Positions 13,902-22,800 of a stretch of DNA of 64,000 nt are shown in pieces. The stretch covers positions 62,001 to 126,000 of the forward strand of contig DHWF01000026.1 in NCBI GenBank assembly GCA_002413045.1. Reading direction: 5' to 3'. Under the pieces are notes generated by a model, which was not told the origin of the DNA, searched no databases, and saw only the letters and a program-made list of their open reading frames with translations. The translations under genes and the position numbers were made by a program. Every line of letters starts with the position of its first letter. The stretch's first letter is position 1. Source of the DNA: Chloroflexi bacterium UBA5189. Lineage in GTDB: Bacteria > Chloroflexota > Limnocylindria > Limnocylindrales > CSP1-4.

Positions 13902-15560
13902 GTGGAGGTCTCCGAGCTCGCGGGGAAGCCGGCCCCATCACGGATCCTGGTCAACGTTCCGAGGCTCGTAACCGCGTACTACACCGGGGTGCCAGACCCG
14001 TCCATCGCGGCCCAGCGCGTCCTCTTCGGCACCTCGGGCCACCGGGGATCCGCGTTCGCCACGAGCTTCAACGAGTGGCACGTGCTCGCGATCAGCCAGG
14101 CCATCTGTCGGTATCGGACAGCCCACCGGATCGATGGCCCGCTGTTTCTCGGCGCCGACACGCATGCCCTGTCCGCGCCCGCCACGGCGTCGGCGCTCGA
14201 GGTCCTGGCCGCCAACCGTGTGGACGTCATGGTCTCCCTTGACGACGAGTACACGCCGACGCCCGCCGTGTCGCACGCGATCCTTACCTACAACCGCGGA
14301 CGCACATCCGGCCTCGCGGACGGCATCGTCGTCACGCCGTCGCACAACCCGCCCGAGGACGGCGGGTTCAAGTACAACCCGCCGCACGGCGGGCCTGCGG
14401 ACCAGGCCGCGACCGGCTGGATCGAGGCGACCGCCAACCAGCTTCTCGAGACGGGACTGCGTGACGTCCGGCGAGTGCCGCTGGCCAGTGCGCTACGCGC
14501 CGACTCGACGCACCGGCATGATTTCCTGAATTCATACGTCGGCGATCTCGACAACGTCGTCGACATGAGCGCAATTCGCGGCTCCGGCATTCACGCGGGC
14601 GTCGATCCGCTCGGCGGCGCGGGCGTCCACTACTGGGCGGCGATCGCCGAGCGCTACCGGCTGGACCTCAGCGTCGTCAACGACGAGGTCGATCCAACCT
14701 TCCGATTCATGTCCGTCGACTGGGACGGCCGCATCCGCATGGATCCATCTTCCCCCTATGCGATGGAGTCGTTGATCGGGATGAAGGACCGCTTCGACAT
14801 CGCGTTCGCCTGCGATACCGACCACGACCGCCACGGCGTGGTTGCCCCGCGGTCGGGCCTGCTCCCGCCGAACCATTATCTCGCGGTCGCGATCGATTAC
14901 CTCGTTCGGCACCGGTCGAGGTGGCCCAGCCAGGCCGCCGTCGGCAAAACGATCGTCAGCAGCTCGATGATCGACCGCGTGACCGCACGGCTCGGTCGTG
15001 CCTTGTATGAGGTGCCGGTGGGGTTCAAGTGGTTCGTCGACGGCCTGCTCGACGGCTCGCTCGCATTCGCCGGCGAGGAAAGCGCGGGTGCGTCGTTCCT
15101 TCGACTGGACGGCCAGGTCTGGACGACCGACAAGGATGGCATCGTTCCGGCCCTGCTTGCGGCGGAGATCACCTCCCGCGAGGGCCGGGATCCAGGGGAG
15201 ATCTACCGTACCTTGGTGAGCGAGCTTGGCGAGCCGGTCGAGCGACGGGTCGAGGCTCCGGCGACCCACGAGCAGAAGGTGCGGTTGGGCCGCCTGTCGG
15301 CCGACGCGTTTCACCCTGCCAGCCTCGCCGGCGAGAAGGTCGAGCGCGTGCTCGACAGTGCACCCGGCAACGGCGCCCCGATCGGTGGGCTCAAGGTGGT
15401 GACGAAGACTGGCTGGTTCGCCGCGCGGCCCTCGGGTACCGAGGACATCTACAAGATCTATGCGGAGACCTTCAGCGGCGAGGGCCAGCTGGACCGCATC
15501 GTTGAGGAGGCACAGGCGATGGTCGACGAGGCGCTTCGCGGGAGCTCGCCAAGGCGATGA
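13902..15560 (+). CDS. pgm: Alpha-D-glucose-1,6-phosphomutase
   Basis: Interconverts glucose-6-phosphate and glucose-1-phosphate in the cytoplasm, feeding UDP-glucose synthesis. 552 residues, normal for the bacterial Pgm family. It shows FGTSGHRG (42-49), the phosphoserine loop TPSHNPP with S147, the metal loop CDTDHDRHG (about 303-311), the sugar loop GEESAG (about 391) and the phosphate-binding RPSGTED (about 509). Start is GTG 13902. The stop overlaps the glucanase start by 4 bp, so the two form an operon. Next to a cyclic beta-1,2-glucan synthase, its role is probably to supply the glucan precursor. Confidence 0.95.
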   Translation: MEVSELAGKPAPSRILVNVPRLVTAYYTGVPDPSIAAQRVLFGTSGHRGSAFATSFNEWHVLAISQAICRYRTAHRIDGPLFLGADTHALSAPATASALEVLAANRVDVMVSLDDEYTPTPAVSHAILTYNRGRTSGLADGIVVTPSHNPPEDGGFKYNPPHGGPADQAATGWIEATANQLLETGLRDVRRVPLASALRADSTHRHDFLNSYVGDLDNVVDMSAIRGSGIHAGVDPLGGAGVHYWAAIAERYRLDLSVVNDEVDPTFRFMSVDWDGRIRMDPSSPYAMESLIGMKDRFDIAFACDTDHDRHGVVAPRSGLLPPNHYLAVAIDYLVRHRSRWPSQAAVGKTIVSSSMIDRVTARLGRALYEVPVGFKWFVDGLLDGSLAFAGEESAGASFLRLDGQVWTTDKDGIVPALLAAEITSREGRDPGEIYRTLVSELGEPVERRVEAPATHEQKVRLGRLSADAFHPASLAGEKVERVLDSAPGNGAPIGGLKVVTKTGWFAARPSGTEDIYKIYAETFSGEGQLDRIVEEAQAMVDEALRGSSPRR

Positions 15561-16852
15561 CCATCTACCACTCGGTTGATGCCGAGCTGGAGGCGCTGCA
15601 GCGTGAGACGTTCAGCTACTTCCTGCACGAGACGAACCCTCGAAACGGGCTCGTCGTCGACAAGACCGCGAAGCATTGGCCGGCGAGCATTGCCGCGACC
15701 GGACTGGCCCTGGCGGTCTATCCGGTCGCGGTGGAGCGTGGGTTCATCACGCGCGACGCCGCGGTCGAGACCGTCCTCGCCACGTTGCGGTTCTTCTGGA
15801 CGAGCCCGCACGGGCCTGAGCCGGACGCCACCGGTTACCACGGCTTCTACTACCACTTCCTCGACATGCGGACGGGCCGACGCGCCTGGCAGTGCGAGCT
15901 CTCGACCGTGGACACGACGATTCTGCTTGCGGGGGCCCTGACGGCCGCGGCGTACTTCAACGCCGACACGCCGCCGGAGCGGGAGGTCCGCACGCTTGCC
16001 GAGGCCCTCTATCTCCGCGCCGACTGGCCGTGGGCGCAGCATGGCGGCCTGACGGTGACGCACGGCTGGAAGCCCGAAACCGGGTTCCTGCCGTATCGCT
16101 GGGAGGGCTACGACGAGGCGCTCGTGCTGTACATCCTGGGTCTCGGCTCGCCATCGCATCCGCTGCCGGTCGAGAGCTACGCGGCGTGGGCGTCAACCTA
16201 CGAGTGGCGGACCAGCTACGACTGCGACTACCTGTACGCGGGGCCACTCTTCACGCACCAGATCTCGCACGTCTGGATCGACTTCCGGGGGATCCAGGAC
16301 GCCTTCATGCGGGACCGGGGCATCGACTACTTCGAGAACACCCGGCGGGCGGTCCTCGTGCAGCAGCGGTACGCGATCGACAATCCGCTCGGGTTCGCCG
16401 GCTATGCCAGGGACTGCTGGGGGCTCACCGCGAGTGACGGTCCCGGCCCCAGAAGCCTCGAGGTCGCGGGCATCCAGCGGCAGTTCTTCGGGTACGAGGC
16501 ACGAGGGGTGCCTGACGGACCCGACGACGGCACGATCGGACCGTGGGCGGTCGTCGCGTCGCTGCCGTTCGCGCCCGAGATCGTGCTGCCCGCGATCGAC
16601 TACCTGATCCACGACGTTGACCTCAAGACGGGCAACCCGTATGGGTTCAAGGCGACATTCAACCCGACGTACCCGACGCGGACCACGAATCCGAACGGCT
16701 GGGTGTCACCGTGGCACTACGGGATCAACGAGGGACCGATCAATCCGATGATCGAGAACCACCGGACCGGATTGGTGTGGCGCCTGATGCGAGGCTGTCC
16801 CTACGTCGTCACGGGGCTGCGCAGGGCGGGCTTCACCGGCGGCTGGCTATGA
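15557..16852 (+). CDS. GH144/glycoamylase-domain (PF10091-type) beta-glucanase
   Basis: 431 residues with the alpha/alpha-toroid glycoamylase signature: RNGLVVDKT, GFYYHFLDMRTGRR, ELSTVDTTILLAGAL, YRWEGYDEALVLYILGLGSPSHPLP, GINEGPINPMIENHRTGL. Family members characterised as GH144 cleave beta-1,2-glucans. The same type of domain is also embedded in cyclic beta-1,2-glucan synthases such as the neighbour encoded on the other strand. No signal peptide is seen, so it acts in the cytoplasm or leaves by another route. It overlaps pgm by 4 bp upstream and the synthase 3' end by 6 bp downstream. Function is likely trimming or degradation of beta-1,2-glucan. Confidence 0.82.
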   Translation: MTIYHSVDAELEALQRETFSYFLHETNPRNGLVVDKTAKHWPASIAATGLALAVYPVAVERGFITRDAAVETVLATLRFFWTSPHGPEPDATGYHGFYYHFLDMRTGRRAWQCELSTVDTTILLAGALTAAAYFNADTPPEREVRTLAEALYLRADWPWAQHGGLTVTHGWKPETGFLPYRWEGYDEALVLYILGLGSPSHPLPVESYAAWASTYEWRTSYDCDYLYAGPLFTHQISHVWIDFRGIQDAFMRDRGIDYFENTRRAVLVQQRYAIDNPLGFAGYARDCWGLTASDGPGPRSLEVAGIQRQFFGYEARGVPDGPDDGTIGPWAVVASLPFAPEIVLPAIDYLIHDVDLKTGNPYGFKATFNPTYPTRTTNPNGWVSPWHYGINEGPINPMIENHRTGLVWRLMRGCPYVVTGLRRAGFTGGWL

Positions 16853-19800
16853 CCTGGCGGCCCGTGGGGGCTGCCACGGTCCACCGAGGACCACCCGGAC
16901 CCGGTGGCCGATGCCGTCGTCGGCGAGTGGAATGCCGCCGTCGGTGAGCGCCTGGCCGTCCAGCTCGATGGACGCCACGCCGCGGCTGACCCCCTGCGGG
17001 TTGTCCACGACGATCGCGTACGAAGAGGAGTGGTAGCGGAAGTTGATCTCGTAGCCCGGCCAGGCCCGCGGGATGCACGGGTCGATGGTCAGGGTCGTTC
17101 CGCGCAGGCGGAAACCGAGGATCGATTCCATGCCGGCCTGGTACATCCAGCCGGCCGACCCCGTGTACCAGGTCCAGCCGCCGCGGCCGACGTGGGGCGG
17201 TTCCGAGTAAACGTCGGCGGGCATGACGTACGGCTCCACCTTGTAGCGCTGAACGCCGGCCCTCGTGCTGGCATGGTTGATCGGGTTCAGGATGGAGAAC
17301 AGCTCGCCGGCCTTGTCGCCGTCGCCCAGCGCCGAGAAGGCGAGGACCGACCAGATCGCTCCGTGGGTGTACTGGCCACCATTCTCCCGGATGCCGGGCA
17401 GATAGCCCTTGACGTATCCGGGATCGACGTCGGAGTGGTCGAACGGCGGGGGGAACAGCAGGACGAGGCCGTCGCCTCGGCGAACCAGGTATTCCTCGAC
17501 CGCCGCCATCGCCCGCACCGCGTGGGGCGGGTTGGCGGCGCCCGAGATGACGCTCCAGGATTGGGCGATCGAGTCGATCCGGCATTCGGCGTTCACGGCC
17601 GAGCCGAGCGGCGTTCCATCGTCGAAGAAGGCTCGTCGATACCAGTCGCCGTCCCAGCCGTCGCGCTCGAGGGCCCGACGGAGCGCCTTCATGTGCGCCC
17701 GCCAGCGCTCCGCGCGAGGACGTTCGCCTCTGCCCTCCGCGATCGGCACGAACGCGGCGAGGACGACATGCAGGAACCAGCCGAGCCAGACGCTCTCGCC
17801 TCGGCCGGCCTGGCCCACGCGGTTCATTCCGTCGTTCCAGTCGCCGGAGCCGATGAGCGGCAATCCGTGGACGCCAAGTTCGAGGCTCCGATCGATCGCC
17901 GCCGCACAGTGTTCGTACAGGGAGGCCGCCCCCCGTGAATGGCCTGGCAAGAAGTACGCGTCGGTCTGGTCCGGCCGCAGGACCGGGCCATCGAGGTACG
18001 GGACGGCCTCGTCAAGGACGGCCGAGTCGCCCGTGACCGCGAGATATCGATCGACGGCAAATGGCAGCCACAGGCGGTCATCCGAGATGCGCGTCCGAAC
18101 GCCGCGGCCCGTCGGCGGATGCCACCAGTGCTGGACGTCCCCCTCGGCGAACTGGTGCGCGGCGGCTCGCAGCAGGTGCTCTCGCGCGACGCCGCGCGCG
18201 GCGGTCACCAGCGCGACGATGTCCTGGAGCTGGTCCCGGAATCCGTAGGCGCCGCTCGCCTGGTAGAAGCCCGTCCTCGCCCAGACCCGGCACGCCAGCG
18301 TCTGGTAGATGAGCCAGCGGTTGAGCATGATGTCCATCGAGCGATCGGGCGTCCGCACCTGGACCGCGCTCTGGAGGTCGTCCCATTGGCGCCCCACGCC
18401 GCGCAGCGTCTCGGCGTGGTCGGAGGAGCGGCCACGACGGATGAGCGCGGCGGCGGCCTCGGCGTCATCCGCCTCCCCGAGGAGCACGACGACCTGAGCC
18501 CGCGCTCCGGCGCCGAGCTCGAAGCTCGTCTGCAGTGCCGCACAGGGATCCAGGCCGGCCCCGACGGCGCCCTGGAGACGGTGCCCGCGCACGAGGCCGG
18601 CGGGCTGCTCCGGAGTGCCGTTGCGGCCCAGGAACTCAGTCCGGTCGGCCGTCCAGGCCGTCTGCCGCCCGCCCAGGTCGAGAAAGGCGACCCGACTGCC
18701 GAAGTCGGCGTTCCCGGGGTTGCGCACCAGGACCGCGCGGGTTTCCGGGTCGAGCGCGGAGATGATCCACGGGGCACTCGCCCCGCGCGAGGTGCCCAGT
18801 GCCCATTCGGCGTAGGCCGTGATCGACAGATGCCTGGTCCGCCCCGATCGGTTCTCGATCGTCAGCACCGAGACCTTGAGCGGGTCGTCGGGTGGCACGA
18901 ACTGCACGAGGTCGAGCTCGATGCCGGCATGCCCGTGCTCGAACCGGCTGTACCCGGCGCCGTGGTGCGCGACGTATGTCGACTCCTCGGTTCGGATCGG
19001 CTGGGCGGTAGGTCCCCAGAGCTCGCCGCTGTCGTCGTCGCGGACGTAGATCGTCTCGCTCACCGGATCGCTGACGGGATCGTTGGACCATGGCGTGAGC
19101 TGGTTCTCCTGGCTGTTCCCGAACCACGTGTATCCCGACCCGGACTCGGACACGAGAAACCCGAACGAGGGGTTGGCGACCACGTTCACCCAGGGTGCCG
19201 GTGTGGCCTGGCCCGGCCCGAGGATGGCGACGTACTCGCGGCCATCTTCGGCAAAGCCACCCAGCCCGTTGAAGTACTCCAGCTCCGGACGTGCCACGAC
19301 GACCTCGCCGATGAGCGGTCTCCCCGTGGTCGGCGGCGATGGCGGCGCGATCCGCTCCGGGCGGTCCAGCCGGATGACCTGGTCGGCGAGACTGCCGCCA
19401 CGGCTCAGGAGGACGGCGCGGGCGGCGGTCTGGAGGAGGGTACGGTCCCCGGTGGAGAGCTGGTCGCCGCGCAAGACATACACCCCGCCGTGCACCGGAT
19501 GGCCGTCACGGACGAGGATCGACTGGCTCGTCCGCACGAGTGTCTCGAGCGCCTCGTGGAGCTCCTCGGCGTAGGTGGCGCCGTGCTCGTTGAGGATCAC
19601 GAGGTCGACGTCGAGGAGCTTCAAGCGCCAGTATTCGTGGGCGCGGAGGAGCTGGCGAACGATATCGAGCTCCTCGATCTCGTCGATCCGCACGAGGACG
19701 ATCGGCAGGTCGCCGGAGATGCCGTGGGGCCACAGGCCGGCCGGGCCAAGCTCGTTTTGGGCCAGCACGCTCGGTGACGGCCGCAGCGATGGGTCCGAGT

Positions 19801-22800
19801 ACAGGATCCGGTTAGCCAGGCGCTGGAAGAGATGGGCCTCATCGCTCTCGATTCCGAGGTGGTGGAGCTGGACCTGGGCCTGTGTCCAGGCGAGCGTTGC
19901 CGCCCGCTCGAACGTCGCGGACTCGCGGTACTTGTCGGCCAGGTCGAGGACGTCTTCGCGTGACTGGGCGACGACCGTGGAGAAGATCGCGTGCGCGGTC
20001 GTGCCGGGGGCGAGCCTGATCCGGCACCGGAGGCTGAAGATCGGATCCAGGACGGAACCGACCGTGTCCGAGAGCGGCCGCCCATCGATGACCGAGACGG
20101 GAGAGCGGGGCGACCGGCCCCGACCGAGGAAGCGGGCGCGATCCGTTTCGTACTGGATCACCCCGCCGGCCTGTCCCTCGACCGCGGCAACGTGAGCGGC
20201 CCAGATCGGCTGCTCCTCGCTGGACCTCGGCCGGCGGGTTGCCAGCAGGGCACCGATGTCGGGGACGAACTCGGTCTGCACGAACAGCTTCTCAAAGCTC
20301 GGATGGGCGACGTCGGCCGCCTGGGGGCCGAGGACGATCTCCGCGTATGACGTCAGATCGATCTCGCGAACTCGTGAGCCGAGGTTCGTGAGCGATACGC
20401 GTCGGATCTCCGCGTCGTGCTCCGCGGAGACGACGATCGTCAGGCCCGTCTCGATCGACCCATCGCGACGCGAGAACTCGGCGCGATCCTCGGCGTAGTT
20501 GACCTCGTAGCTGTCGGCTTCGACGCCGATGGGCTGGTGACCTGCCGACCACACCGCGCCGCTGTGCCTGTCGCGCAGGAAGAGATAGCTGCCCCACGAG
20601 TCGCACGTCACGTCCTCGCGCCAGCGCGTTACCGCCACATCGCGCCAGCGGCTGTAGCCGGATCCGGCGGCCGTCACCATGACCGCGTAGCGCCCGTTCG
20701 ACAGCAGGTGCGTTCGCGGGATCGCGTCGTGCGGCGAGGTGAACCGGCGGAGGACCGGCGGGACGAGATCGCGGACGTCCGCGGAACCTTTGACCTCTTC
20801 CGCGCGGGGCCGCGCCACGAGCACGTCGCGCGGCATTCGCTCCTGGAGCAGCAACTCGGTCGCCTCCACGATCGGGTCGGCATGGAAGCGCTCCACCATC
20901 GCGTGATCGTTCAGGACGTTGCCGAGGGCCACGAGCGCCATCCCCTGGTGATGGGCCATGTAGCTCTTCACGATCGCCACGGACGCCCCGGCGGGGACCC
21001 GCCGCGCGGTGTAGTCGAGCGCCTCCCGAAAGCCGTACGCTCCGCTCGCGCCGGCCCGGGCCAGCCGCGCGAAGTTCCGCGCCGCCGCCTCAGGCTGGAT
21101 CATGGCGCCGAGCGCGGTGGCGTAGGGGGCCACGACGACGTCTTCGCTCAGGCCCCGCTTCAGGCCGAGACCGGGGACGCCGAAGCTCGAGTACTGATAG
21201 ATCTGGTCCAGGTCCCGCGCGTTGAATGCCGATTCGGAGATGCCCCACGGCACCCCTCGCTCCGCTCCGTAGCTGATCTGGCGGGCCACGATCAGCCGGT
21301 ACGTGTGGTCGAGCAGGCTCCCTGCGGGAGCGCGCATTACCAGGGCCGGCATGAGGTACTCGAACATCGACCCGGACCACGAGATGAGGGCGGAGCCGCG
21401 ACCGATCGGCGTTAGTGCCCGCCCGAGCCGGAACCAGTGCTCCGGGGCGACGTCCCCCTTCGCGATCGCAAGGAAGCTGGTGAGGCGGGCCTCCGATGCG
21501 AGGAGGTCATATGAGCTCGGATCCAGGGTTCCGTCCCGGACGCGGAAGCCGATCGAGAAGAGCTTGCGGCTCGGATCGAACAGGAAGCTGAAGTCAGTCT
21601 CGCGGACGAGGTGTTGGGCCTGGTCGGCGACCGCGCGGAGCCGGCGCACGAGCGCTGCAGCAGCCGCAGCCGCGGATCCGGGACGGGTGTCGCCGGCCGG
21701 CGGGTCGGACAGCTCGGCCAGGGTCGGCATGCCCGTCGGCTGCTCAGTGACCGGCAGCAGGGCGGCGTCTCGGACGTGGCTGGTCGCGGCGAGGCGGGCC
21801 GCCTCGGCCCACGTCACGAGGTCGATGTCAGCCCGATCCCCGCGCTCGGCAGTGAGGGCGGCGGCAACGTCCGCCAGCGTCCTCGCCCGCGCCGTGATCT
21901 CGCCGAGGTGGGCCGCCCAGGCCGTCGTCGTCGCGGGCGCGCCGATCTCGGCCGGCATTTCGAGGGCTTCGTCGAGGTGTCGCCGCGTGAGTGTCTGGCT
22001 TCTTCGATCGTCACCGATCGCACCCGCGGCCTCGCGCGCCAGCGCCACGGCATCGCCGATCCCACGGCGAGCCGCCGCCACCGGCAGCGGCTGGTCGATC
22101 ATCTGGCGGCAGGCGTTGGAGAGCGTCAGCAGGTGGCCCGCGAGATTGCCGCTGTCGACGGAGGAGATGTACGCCGGCTCGAGCCGATGCAGGTCACGCG
22201 TGTCGTACCAGTTGTAGAGGTGCCCGCGAAAGTGCTCGAGGCTGGTGATGGTCGCGAGCGTCGCCTCGAGGCGATCCACCATCTCATGCGTTCCGATCCA
22301 TCCGAAGTCTCGCGCGGTCACCGTCGCCAGCAGATACAGTCCGATGTTCGTCGGCGACGTGCGGTGGGCGACGACCGGCCTGGGATCGTCCTGGAAGTTG
22401 TCGGGTGGCAACGCGTGATCCTCCGGACCGACGAATGTCTCGAAGAACCGCCAGGCGCGGCGGGCGGTCAGGCGGAGCGCGCCGACATCGGCCGCGGAGA
22501 GCTGCCGAACGGCCGATTCGGGCGGCGGCACGCTGGCCCACCGCGCGACGAGGGGCGAGAGCAGCCACAGAACAATGAACGGCGCGGCCACGAAGCCCGC
22601 GCTCGGCTTCGTGGCGATGACGAGCACCGCGCCTGCGGCGGCAATCGCGACGCCGCCCGCCATCTGCCGGTAGAAGCCCGCGATATCGCGGGCCTGGCTG
22701 GCCTTGGCCTCCGCGGCCGTCGTCCATTCGAGCAGGTTTCGTCGGCTGACATACACCCGGGCCAACGCCCGCGCGATCGCGTCGGCCATCAGCCACGCCT